Both the position numbers and the translations under genes were made by a program. Below the pieces are notes generated by a model. It worked only from the letters and a program-made list of their open reading frames with translations. It searched no databases and was not told the DNA's origin. From a virus: a stretch of DNA of 33,573 nt. Where the stretch lies: IMG/VR virus record IMGVR_UViG_3300022752_000230, positions 1-33,573 of that record; one strand, written 5' to 3'. Below are positions 24,144-32,373 of the stretch, one piece after another (the first letter of the stretch is position 1; each line of letters opens with the position of its first letter).

Positions 24144-25250
24144 ATGGCAAAGTATCTAGGTTCGGGAGCAGCATACGGAGTTTTTGAGAAACAAGTTATT
24201 TCTCCAGACGGTCTTACGACTGAATTTACACTAACATATCAAGTTGGACATTCATCTTCGATTTTAGTTATTAGTGATGGTGTCGTACAAGAACCAAACT
24301 TTTCATATGGTTTAATTGAAGGCGGAAGAAAAATTGCATTTTCATATCCTCCACTACTCGGCGAAAGAATTTATATTGTTTATTTGGGTAGAGAAATTTC
24401 TGTTCCCGCTGTTTCGGGAAATTATTGTTTACGAATACGATTAGAAGCGCCAACTTTGAATGGAAGTACAACAACATTCGATCTTTCTAGTTTAGGATTT
24501 TTACCTACTGATCTTGGACTATTAAGAGAAGAAGGTATGACGGTATTTTTAAATAAAATACCTTTACAGTTTGGAAGTGATTGGACCTTGAATGTTTCGC
24601 CAGATTTTAAAGTCGGAAATACAATCATATTCAATTCAGCACCAAGCGTGACCTCTATAGTTGACATTTATGTGCACGCAGTAGAAAGATCTGATATCAA
24701 AACAGTGGATACAGCTAGTATAACAGGAGATAAACTAGCAAATAATATAACCATAGGAAGTCCTTCAAATAAATGCGAAGCAATATATGTAAAAAATTTA
24801 GTTGCGGATAATCCTATAGTTTATATCAATTCTTCACAAATTGAGCTAAAAACACATTCAGGTTTTACACAATCCAGTCATCACATTTTAACTAATGCAG
24901 TAATGACTACCGATTCATCACCAACAATACTTTGGAACTTTGAATTGCCGAATGTTCCATCTGGTGTTGCAAATTCAGCAATTTGGTTTGAAGTTGATAT
25001 GGTAGGATTGAATGTAAGTGTTGATGAAAATTGTTGGATAAACATAAAGGGCGGTGCCAAGAGAAATGTAATTGCAACCTCTTTAGTTGGTATACAACAA
25101 AACATATTTGGTACGGACAGTTCTGATTATAATGCATTCGTACAAGTATCAGGTACTAATGTACAAGTTATGGTAGTTGGACATCCAACCAACACAGTAC
25201 ATTGGGCAGCTACAATTAGATATCAGGCAATCACTTCTGTCGCACTATAA
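24144..25250 (+). CDS. Fibre-like adhesin with two N-terminal adaptor repeats
   Basis: This 368-residue protein starts with MAKYLGSGAAYGVF, similar in style to the start of the collar fibre (MSYIGNAKSPLIFG). Two copies of the same fibre beta domain follow: ILVISDGVVQEPNFSYG with IAFSYPPLLGERIYIVYLG, and MTVFLNKIPLQFGSDW with IIFNSAPSVTSIVDIYV. After a helical SITGDKLANNITIG linker the C-terminal 150 residues form a beta sandwich (VMTTDSSPTILWNFELPNVP, VDMVGLNVSVDENCW) that resembles small C-terminal heads of tail fibres. It probably caps a fibre or acts as a second receptor-binding protein. The ATG is 3 bases after the previous stop, with no clear ribosome site, so coupling is likely. Confidence 0.75.
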   Translation: MAKYLGSGAAYGVFEKQVISPDGLTTEFTLTYQVGHSSSILVISDGVVQEPNFSYGLIEGGRKIAFSYPPLLGERIYIVYLGREISVPAVSGNYCLRIRLEAPTLNGSTTTFDLSSLGFLPTDLGLLREEGMTVFLNKIPLQFGSDWTLNVSPDFKVGNTIIFNSAPSVTSIVDIYVHAVERSDIKTVDTASITGDKLANNITIGSPSNKCEAIYVKNLVADNPIVYINSSQIELKTHSGFTQSSHHILTNAVMTTDSSPTILWNFELPNVPSGVANSAIWFEVDMVGLNVSVDENCWINIKGGAKRNVIATSLVGIQQNIFGTDSSDYNAFVQVSGTNVQVMVVGHPTNTVHWAATIRYQAITSVAL

Positions 25251-25259
25251 ATAGAAGTG
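25232..25259 (+). terminator. Inverted repeat spanning the end of the 24144 gene and the next late promoter
   Basis: CACTTCT (25232-25238) and AGAAGTG (25253-25259) are a perfect 7-bp inverted repeat. The loop contains the stop codon and most of the TATAAATA box. An alternative pairing of GCACT with AGTGC is also possible. There is no T-run. It can form only in RNA read through from upstream, so it may end or process that RNA while the box starts a new one. Confidence 0.4.
25246..25253 (+). promoter_or_regulatory. T4-type late promoter (TATAAATA) for the first S74 fibre
   Basis: This is an exact TATAAATA that includes the stop codon at 25248-25250. It ends 34 nt before the ATG at 25288. The ribosome binding site AGAGGG (25276-25281) lies downstream in the predicted leader. 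Confidence 0.75.
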
Positions 25260-25287
25260 CAAATAACATTGTAGCAGAGGGATTACT

Positions 25288-28200
25288 ATGTCCAGAAATA
25301 AAGGGATTAATAAACTTGTAGTTAGTGATGATACGACACCATCATTACAAGAATTGCCAGTTCTTGCCAGTGAAACGCTAGGTGTTTTCGTACATAGCAC
25401 AAACTCCACAATACCTTCAAAATTATTTCTATCGCAAGGTACGGCAACCCAAGCTAGTTTTTCCAGAATTGAATTTGATACAGATTCCGGATTAGGAATT
25501 TTTACCGATGTACCGTTTGTTTCTTCTCACGATGCCAGTATAAAGTTTAAAGCACGAGGAACTGACTATTGGAAAATAGAAGGGGTCAATGGTTCATCTG
25601 GCGATTTGTTACCTCTGATCAACAATCAATTAAAGATAGGACGCTCTGGCTTCAATCTAGCTGAAACATTTTCTAGAAAGATTACCTCAGATAGCACACT
25701 AGCTCTAGCAGCCGGCGGCGCAACAAAATGGAATCTAGATAGCGGAGGAAACTTAATACCTTCTACTGCCAATAGTCAAAATTTTGGAGCTACTAGTACT
25801 GCATTATCCCAGATTTTTGGAAATCAATTAAATTCTGGAACTGGACAAGCATTATATCTTGGTTCAAATGGCGGTGCTTATCAATGGCGCATAGCAAATG
25901 GAACAAATGCAGCATTCATACCAAATTCAACTTATGACATTGGTGCATCGGGAAGTAGGGTAGGAAAACTCTGGGGAACTGATATTGATATTACGGGAAC
26001 TATAAACTCAGGCGGATTTTCATCTTCTGGTGATGTCATCACAAATTCCATTAGAACAATAGGAACATCAGATAATCTTGTAATTAAAACTGGCACGGGA
26101 TTTGCGGAAAAGGTAAGAATAACATCGACTGGTAAAGTAGGCATAGGCACAACATCTCCGTATGCTAGTCTTGATGTTGCTAGTAGTCTTCAGATTGGAA
26201 ATAGTGCAACTTCTTCAAATAACTTTCATATAACTGCCGAATCTACCGGAGCGTTACAGTTTTGGAATGGTAATTATGGAACAGGTACTGAGCTAATGCG
26301 AATAACATCGGGAGGTAACGTTGGCATTGGAACATCAAGTCCGGTAACTGCATTAGATGTGGTCGGGACAACCACCATTGGAGGTGCTACTTCGGGATTC
26401 ATCCTCAATTTAGGAAGAGGCACCGCATTCGGTCGTCAGGGGTATTTGGCCGGGGATGGTACGAATATTGAATTCAATAACCAACAAAACGGCATCATGT
26501 ATTTCTCGACGAACAATGCCGAACGGATGCGAATTGCTGCGAACGGGAGTGTTGGCATTGGAACAACTAACCCCCTAGATCGGCTCGATGTTTCTAGTGG
26601 CGCAGGCACTTTCCGGACCCGCATTCGCAATACTACGGCAAACGAAGCATTTTTACTTTTCCAGAACACGACCACTGGGACGACCACGGGTGATGGGTTT
26701 TTATGCGGCATTGATGCCGGCGCCGCAGTCTACGTGTGGAATCACGAAAACAACGTCATGCTTTTCGGCACGAACAATACAGAGAGGATGCGAATTGCTG
26801 CGAACGGGAATGTTGGTATCGGAACTACAAATCCACTAACAAAATTACACATACGAGACACAGCGCCAATCGTGCGATTGGAGGATGCGGACACTGGTAG
26901 TTTTTCTACAATAAGTGCAGATTCAGGTGCAGGAAGTTTGTTTATTTCCGCCGACGAAGGAAATGCACAAAGCAACACTTTTATAGTTCTGAAAACCGAC
27001 AATATTAATAGGGCCACCATTGGCAGTACGGTGATGGATCTCACCACATCATTACAAGTGGCAGGAAGTGTTACATCCGCCAGTTTAATCGTTGATACAT
27101 CTTTAAATTCACTGGGTGCTGGCGAATCCTCTCTCATAGTATCGGGAAGCGGAAATAAAGAGAGGCTTGCCGCAAGACACTATGGAAATGGAGATCCTGG
27201 CTTTCTTGGTGAGCGATATATGGGTACGGTAGGAAGTCCTACGGCCGTAACAATTGATCAGTCTCTAGGGTTTTTTGGTGGTCGTGGTTACAACGGAACT
27301 GGACTGTCCAGTACGTCTGGACTTTTTGGTGTTCGTGCCGCCGAAACGTTCACTGCAATTGCACAGGGAACCTATTTAACGTTTGAAACAACGCCTATTG
27401 GATCGACCACCAGGCAGACACGAATGGTAATAAGTTCTAGTGGTAATGTGGGTATAGGTACGAATAATCCTTTATATACTTTACATGTTAATGGCAATGC
27501 TTACTGTGGTAGTGGATTACATGTAGTAGGAGCACCCCAAACTAATAGTCAAGGTGCACATATTGGTTGGAATTTAGATGACGGCGGCGGTGGCACTTGG
27601 TTCATGAACAATAGAGGAACAGGTGGAGGTGGTTTTGTATTTGTAAATAAGTTGGGCAGCGACTTGCCAAATCAAAACATTATAGCACAAATTGGATCGA
27701 CTGCGGCTCAATTACCCCAAGCACTCGATCTAGGCAAGATAATACCAGCGAACGGAACTGAAATAAATACTTATATCGATTTCAATTCACGTCCTACAGA
27801 TCTTGTTCCAGATTATTCCGCAAGAATTATCAGTCTAGGTGCTAATATCAATAGTGATTATCCTTCTGAAAATTTTATGTTAATAGCTAGAACGTCTTAT
27901 ACTAATCAGTATAGATGGCCTGGTATTAGATTGAGACTAGAAACTCGTAATAATAATACAAACCGTTGGGATGATCGAACAATAGTCTTTCACAGTAGCA
28001 CCAGTAATACACAGTTACCTAGACCATTTTTTGCACCAGCAACAGATAGTGTAGGACTAATAGATCTCGGCACACAATCACAATATTGGGGAAATTTATA
28101 CGTAGATAATATCTTCTACAGAAATAGTTCAGGTTCTTTTGTGGGAATTGGATCGTCGGTTATTGATGATCCAACAACCGATTACATAGATCCAAATCCT

Positions 28201-28515
28201 TCCGATATTAGATTAAAAAATAATATACAAGAAATTCAAAATGCAAAATACATAATAAATTCAATCAGACCTACAGAATTTACTTGGAAAAGTAATGATC
28301 AAAAATTTGCAGGATTTATTGCACAAGAATTGAATGAAGTTTTACCACACGGAGTTGTTCAAGGTAGTGATATGTCGATATCCGAAGATGATTCAGAATT
28401 TGAACCTTGGAAGATTCATACTTCCATTGTTATTCCATATTTGACTAAAGCTCTACAAGAAGCATTTGTTGAAATTGCAGAATTAAGAAAAGAGATCGAA
28501 AAGTTAAAGTCATAA
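25288..28515 (+). CDS. Long tail fibre with C-terminal S74 self-cleaving chaperone domain
   Basis: The N-terminus binds an unknown partner. It is followed by three degenerate strand repeats (WKIEGVNGSSGDLLPLINN; WNLDSGGNLIPSTANSQNFG; WRIANGTNAAFIPNSTYDIG) and five copies of the G-x-VGIGT-xx-P-xxx-L-x-V motif typical of marine phage fibres. Residues 972-1075 are an intramolecular chaperone of the S74 family (PSDIRLKNNI, KFAGFIAQELNEVLP, PYLTKALQEAFVEIAELRKE). The domain helps the fibre trimerise, then cuts itself off at the Ser of S-D-(I/V)-R-L-K; here the predicted nucleophile is S972 and the basic residue K977. A segment of about 440 bases inside the gene is much richer in GC. Own late promoter; good ribosome site. 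Confidence 0.85.
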   Translation: MSRNKGINKLVVSDDTTPSLQELPVLASETLGVFVHSTNSTIPSKLFLSQGTATQASFSRIEFDTDSGLGIFTDVPFVSSHDASIKFKARGTDYWKIEGVNGSSGDLLPLINNQLKIGRSGFNLAETFSRKITSDSTLALAAGGATKWNLDSGGNLIPSTANSQNFGATSTALSQIFGNQLNSGTGQALYLGSNGGAYQWRIANGTNAAFIPNSTYDIGASGSRVGKLWGTDIDITGTINSGGFSSSGDVITNSIRTIGTSDNLVIKTGTGFAEKVRITSTGKVGIGTTSPYASLDVASSLQIGNSATSSNNFHITAESTGALQFWNGNYGTGTELMRITSGGNVGIGTSSPVTALDVVGTTTIGGATSGFILNLGRGTAFGRQGYLAGDGTNIEFNNQQNGIMYFSTNNAERMRIAANGSVGIGTTNPLDRLDVSSGAGTFRTRIRNTTANEAFLLFQNTTTGTTTGDGFLCGIDAGAAVYVWNHENNVMLFGTNNTERMRIAANGNVGIGTTNPLTKLHIRDTAPIVRLEDADTGSFSTISADSGAGSLFISADEGNAQSNTFIVLKTDNINRATIGSTVMDLTTSLQVAGSVTSASLIVDTSLNSLGAGESSLIVSGSGNKERLAARHYGNGDPGFLGERYMGTVGSPTAVTIDQSLGFFGGRGYNGTGLSSTSGLFGVRAAETFTAIAQGTYLTFETTPIGSTTRQTRMVISSSGNVGIGTNNPLYTLHVNGNAYCGSGLHVVGAPQTNSQGAHIGWNLDDGGGGTWFMNNRGTGGGGFVFVNKLGSDLPNQNIIAQIGSTAAQLPQALDLGKIIPANGTEINTYIDFNSRPTDLVPDYSARIISLGANINSDYPSENFMLIARTSYTNQYRWPGIRLRLETRNNNTNRWDDRTIVFHSSTSNTQLPRPFFAPATDSVGLIDLGTQSQYWGNLYVDNIFYRNSSGSFVGIGSSVIDDPTTDYIDPNPSDIRLKNNIQEIQNAKYIINSIRPTEFTWKSNDQKFAGFIAQELNEVLPHGVVQGSDMSISEDDSEFEPWKIHTSIVIPYLTKALQEAFVEIAELRKEIEKLKS
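26381..26820 (+). other. GC-rich mosaic module within the fibre gene
   Basis: Hand counts give 33/60, 31/60 and 35/60 G+C for 26401-26460, 26521-26580 and 26581-26640, against 19/60 at 25801-25860. Codons rare elsewhere in the window (CGG, CGC, GGG, CCC) are frequent here. The frame stays open and the protein keeps the VGIGT repeat pattern, so this looks like a fibre segment taken from a phage of higher GC. Borders are approximate. Confidence 0.75.
26525..26809 (+). repeat. 24-nt perfect direct repeat flanking part of the GC-rich module
   Basis: The 24 bases at 26525-26548 are repeated exactly at 26786-26809 and encode RMRIAANG before the VGIGTTNPL motif. The repeats are 261 bases apart. They would let the enclosed segment be lost, duplicated or swapped by homologous recombination without breaking the frame (261 is divisible by three). 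Confidence 0.8.
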
Positions 28516-28518
28516 ATA
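28511..28518 (+). promoter_or_regulatory. Late promoter-like box (CATAAATA) for the second S74 fibre
   Basis: CATAAATA differs from the T4 box only at the first base and contains the stop codon of the gene before (28513-28515). It ends 32 nt before the ATG at 28551. A small inverted repeat follows directly: ATTGA and TCAAT, 28519-28533, 5-base loop. Confidence 0.6.
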
Positions 28519-28550
28519 ATTGATAAACTCAATCGTCTTCGGTACTTGAT

Positions 28551-31500
28551 ATGCCTAGAACAGAAATTAAATCTTCTACAATTGCAAATTTTGAAGTCAA
28601 AAGAGAAGACATAAACACATCCGAAAGTGGAAGTGCTGTTATAACAAAAATTATAGCAGGTTCAGGCATAACAATAACTAATTCAACTGGCGCAGATCAA
28701 GGTACCGGCGATGTAACAATATCATCTGGCGGCGGAACAATAAACGATCTCAATGGTCAAAGTGGTGCATCACAAACTTTTGCAACAGGAACATCTGGCA
28801 CAAATTTCAACATCTCATCCGCATCAAACGTACATACATTTAATATACCAGACGCATCATCTACTAATCGAGGTTTAATAACAACTGGCGCACAAACAAT
28901 TGCAGGTTCAAAAACTTTTAGTAGCAATATTATAGGTTCAATAACCGGAAGTGCAAGTACACTAACAAATGCAAGAAATATCACAGCAACTGGTGATGCA
29001 TCTTGGTCGGTTTCTTTTGATGGTTCAGCAAATGCATCATCAGCATTAACCTTAGCAACTACTGGCGTTTCTTCGGGAACATACAAGTCCGTTACCGTTG
29101 ACACAAAAGGACGTGTCACCGCAGGAACAAATCCAACCACACTAAGCGGGTATGGAATTACGGATGCTATTCCATTATCACAAAAAGGCGCAGTAAATGG
29201 TGTTGCGACTTTAGATTCTTCTGGTTTTGTAACTTCTTCGCAATTGCCAAGTTATGTCGATGATGTCGTTGAGTATGCAAATTTGGCAGGATTTCCTGTA
29301 ACTGGCGAAACTTCAAAAATTTACGTTGCTTTAGATACAAATAAAATTTATAGATGGTCAGGTTCGGCTTATATAGAAATTAGTCCTGTCGCAGGAAATG
29401 CAGATACGGCGACTAAGTTGGCCACTGCAAGAAGTATTTCTGCAACTGGTGATGCAACTTGGTCAGTTTCTTTTGATGGTTCTGCAAACGTATCATCTGC
29501 ATTGACTTTAGCGACAACCGGAGTTTCCGCAGGAACATATAAATCCGTTACAGTTGATACTAAAGGTCGTATTACGGCTGGAACAAATCCTACAACTTTA
29601 AGTGGTTATGGCATTACAGATGCACTATCAAATAGTAGTACATCAACACAAAGTGGATATTTCGGTGATATCTTTTTGTATGACGATTCAACGCCTTCTC
29701 ATTACTTGGGAATCACAAATAGCGCAAACTTGACGGCAGCTAGAACGTTAAGTTTAAACGTAAATGATGCAAATAGAATTATCAGTTTATCTGGTGATTT
29801 AACAGTATCTTCGGCGGCCACAATTTCTGGAACCAATACAGGCGATCAAACAATCACATTAACTGGCGATGTGACTGGTTCGGGAACTGGTTCTTTTGCG
29901 ACAACACTTGCGAATTCGGGAGTTACTGCTGGAACATATACAAAATTAACTGTAGATGTAAAAGGTAGAGCAACAGTAGGAGCCACATTATCGGCTTCTG
30001 ATATTCCATCACTCGATGCATCAAAAATAACATCAGGACAATTAGGTATAGCAAACGGCGGCACAGGACAATCAACTGCACAGACCGCCATAAATGCCTT
30101 AACTCAAGTTTCTTCCGCAACAAATGAATACGTATTAACAAAAGATACTACTACTGGAAATGCCATATGGAAACCAGTTTCTGTCAGTGGTTTTATTAGT
30201 TCTATAAACGGATTAAGTGATAGTTCTCAAACATTTGCGACAGGAACATCAGGAACAGATTTTAATATTTCATCCGCTAGTGGTACGCACACATTTAATA
30301 TTCCTAGTGCTTCAGCTACGAACAGAGGATTAATAACAACTGGCACACAAACAATTGCCGGCGTAAAAACTTTTAGTGATGCAATAGCGATTGGTACAAC
30401 TCCTTCAGCAACTGGTCATATTAGATTACCGAATAATCAATCGATCAGTTCAAGAAACGCCGCCAATTCAGCGGACGTTGAAATAGTTAAATTGGACTCA
30501 AATAATAGAGTTTCGCTTGGTGCAGTTTTGCAGATGAATAACCGAGAAATCATCGGTGTCAATTCAATAGAACAAAACACATCAACAAATTGGAAATTAG
30601 ACAATTCAGGAAATGCTTACTTTGCAGGAAATGTTAGCATAGGTACAACAACATTTGGCCCTAAGTTAGACATAAATGGCAGCCTCTTGAGAATAGCTAA
30701 CGGATCAACGGGTTATGGATATTCTCAGTTTGGTAATTCAGCAACGACAACACAAAACTGGCATATAGGTTCAGAAGGTGATGGAACTTTTAGAATTTAT
30801 AATACAAACTTTGGTAGCGGAGTAGAAAGATTAAGAATAACATCAGGTGGTGATGTCGGAATAGGAACTTTAACTCCAGGTACAAAATTAGATGTATCTG
30901 GATCTATAAGATCGTCAAGTCAATTAATTTCAACCGTAGCAACTGGAACGGCTCCACTTTCAGTTACCTCTACGACTAAAGTATCAAATTTAAATGCAGA
31001 TTTATTAGATGACCAGACTGGTTCTTATTACTTAGATTATAATAATTTTACAAATACTCCAACCATTGGCAACGGAACTTTAACTCTTGCAGTTTCTGGA
31101 ACGGGACTTAGTGGTTCTGCATCATTTACCGCCAATCAAACCGGAGCAACAACTTTTACTATTACTTCAAATGCTACAAGTGCAAATATCGGAAGTACCA
31201 TTGTAGCTAGAGATGCTTCTGGCAATTTTAGTGCTGGAACTATAACAGCGAATTTAACAGGACTTGCAAGCGGTGCAACCACTGCTACGTATTTGAATAC
31301 TGCCGCTTCATCCAGCACAGCGGATAATATAACCACTAGAGTCAATTCTGGATTTTGGGAAAGTAATAGCGCAACGACCGGCGAAGGGTGGCCAGAAACA
31401 ACAAATAATTGGTACCACTTACTGTGTAGTACACATAGTAATGCCGGAAATTATTACTCAATGCAATTTGCTGGTAGTTTTTTTGATAGCGATGCATTGT

Positions 31501-32339
31501 ATTATAGAGCGACCGCCGGAAGTGGTACTACAGCTTGGAATAGAATATGGCATTCAGGAAATGATAATTTATTAGGAAGATCGACTAATGTTGCGGATAC
31601 TATAGTTAGAAGAGATATTAATGGTAGTTTCGTTACAAGTAGCATAATATGCATAGATTCTTTAAAATTTTCTACTACTGGACCTAGAATAGAAAACTCA
31701 TTAGGTGCTTTAGCTTTCAGATCAAATGAATATTCCGATACGCTTTGTGCAACAATGGGAGATTATGAACTTAGTGCTTACCGTATAGGTACGGATACAT
31801 TAAATATATACGCAGGATCGGGAGCATTTCCTGGAAATGGTTCATTAAGAATTTCAATGACTCCGGATACTGGTGGATTTTATAATAATTATTTTCCGGC
31901 AACCACATCACACAGTTGGTTCTTTAACAGACAATCAAGTGGTTCGGGTGAAATTAGATTCATTAACGGTACGAATGGAGTTAGACTGACTACAGGAGCA
32001 ACTGGGTGGTCAGCAATCTCGGATGTGAGATTGAAACAAGATATTGAAAAATTAAAAGAATCAAAAAATATAATTTTGAATTTGAATCCAGTTCAATACA
32101 AATTTAAAAATAATCAAGACAAATTATTTGCAGGATTTATAGCACAAGAGGTGGTAGATATTATTCCCGAGGCAGTGATCGTGGGAGATGATGCAGAACC
32201 AACTGTCGAAAATGAAAAATATTTTAATTATTGGGGCATAACCCCCGATATGATCATACCATATTTGACTAAAGCTCTACAAGAAGCATTTGAAGAAATA
32301 CAAAAATTGAAAGAAAGAATTGAAATTTTAGAATCATAA
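28551..32339 (+). CDS. Long repetitive tail fibre with C-terminal S74 chaperone domain
   Basis: The 1262-residue protein starts with MPRTEIKSSTIANFEVKRED, shared with the next fibre. The shaft repeats several known fibre motifs. The SSQTFATGTSGTDFNISSAS block with RGLITTG-TQTIAG-KTFS occurs twice. The TGDATWSVSFDGSANVSSAL block with VTVDTKGRVTAG and LSGYGITDA also occurs twice. Single blocks are LPSYVDDVVEYANLAGFP, ISSRNAANSADVEIVKLDSN and LRITSGGDVGIGT. Residues 1157-1262 are the S74 chaperone (ISDVRLKQDIEKLKESKNI, KLFAGFIAQEVVDIIPEAV, PYLTKALQEAFEEIQKLKER); the predicted nucleophile is S1157. Paralogous to the 25288 protein at the C-terminus and to the 32374 protein at the N-terminus. There is no clear ribosome binding site, so the start rests on the shared N-terminus. 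Confidence 0.83.
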   Translation: MPRTEIKSSTIANFEVKREDINTSESGSAVITKIIAGSGITITNSTGADQGTGDVTISSGGGTINDLNGQSGASQTFATGTSGTNFNISSASNVHTFNIPDASSTNRGLITTGAQTIAGSKTFSSNIIGSITGSASTLTNARNITATGDASWSVSFDGSANASSALTLATTGVSSGTYKSVTVDTKGRVTAGTNPTTLSGYGITDAIPLSQKGAVNGVATLDSSGFVTSSQLPSYVDDVVEYANLAGFPVTGETSKIYVALDTNKIYRWSGSAYIEISPVAGNADTATKLATARSISATGDATWSVSFDGSANVSSALTLATTGVSAGTYKSVTVDTKGRITAGTNPTTLSGYGITDALSNSSTSTQSGYFGDIFLYDDSTPSHYLGITNSANLTAARTLSLNVNDANRIISLSGDLTVSSAATISGTNTGDQTITLTGDVTGSGTGSFATTLANSGVTAGTYTKLTVDVKGRATVGATLSASDIPSLDASKITSGQLGIANGGTGQSTAQTAINALTQVSSATNEYVLTKDTTTGNAIWKPVSVSGFISSINGLSDSSQTFATGTSGTDFNISSASGTHTFNIPSASATNRGLITTGTQTIAGVKTFSDAIAIGTTPSATGHIRLPNNQSISSRNAANSADVEIVKLDSNNRVSLGAVLQMNNREIIGVNSIEQNTSTNWKLDNSGNAYFAGNVSIGTTTFGPKLDINGSLLRIANGSTGYGYSQFGNSATTTQNWHIGSEGDGTFRIYNTNFGSGVERLRITSGGDVGIGTLTPGTKLDVSGSIRSSSQLISTVATGTAPLSVTSTTKVSNLNADLLDDQTGSYYLDYNNFTNTPTIGNGTLTLAVSGTGLSGSASFTANQTGATTFTITSNATSANIGSTIVARDASGNFSAGTITANLTGLASGATTATYLNTAASSSTADNITTRVNSGFWESNSATTGEGWPETTNNWYHLLCSTHSNAGNYYSMQFAGSFFDSDALYYRATAGSGTTAWNRIWHSGNDNLLGRSTNVADTIVRRDINGSFVTSSIICIDSLKFSTTGPRIENSLGALAFRSNEYSDTLCATMGDYELSAYRIGTDTLNIYAGSGAFPGNGSLRISMTPDTGGFYNNYFPATTSHSWFFNRQSSGSGEIRFINGTNGVRLTTGATGWSAISDVRLKQDIEKLKESKNIILNLNPVQYKFKNNQDKLFAGFIAQEVVDIIPEAVIVGDDAEPTVENEKYFNYWGITPDMIIPYLTKALQEAFEEIQKLKERIEILES
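29325..29485 (+). repeat. Block shared with the downstream fibre paralogue (copy 1)
   Basis: Positions 29325-29389 (65 nt) and 29427-29485 (59 nt) are identical to 33349-33413 and 33451-33509, with the same spacing of 4024 bases. The 37 nt between the two patches and the flanks on both sides differ, largely at synonymous sites. This is a pattern of gene conversion rather than of simple duplication. Confidence 0.85.
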
Positions 32340-32342
32340 ATA
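32335..32342 (+). promoter_or_regulatory. Late promoter-like box (CATAAATA) for the third long fibre
   Basis: CATAAATA contains the stop codon of the gene before (32337-32339) and ends 31 nt before the ATG at 32374. The arrangement TCA-TAA-ATAATxGA is nearly the same as at 28510, so the promoter seems to have been duplicated together with the fibre gene end. Confidence 0.6.
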
Positions 32343-32350
32343 ATAGAAAC

Positions 32351-32369
32351 AAATCTTATCAAAGGATTT
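32351..32369 (+). promoter_or_regulatory. Leader hairpin enclosing the ribosome binding site of the third fibre
   Basis: AAATCTT (32351-32357) can pair with AAGGATTT-type bases at 32363-32369 (7 pairs, one of them T-G) around the loop ATCAA. The Shine-Dalgarno AAAGGA (32361-32366) is partly inside the right arm, so folding would lower its access. The ATG is four bases after the stem, much as for the hairpin before gp8. Confidence 0.35.
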
Positions 32370-32373
32370 TAAT

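Noticed and set aside
26588-26839. Plus-strand 83-codon frame inside the 25288 fibre
   Set aside because: It is in another frame within the GC-rich module; higher GC lengthens chance open frames. The fibre frame carries the VGIGT repeats and is the real one.
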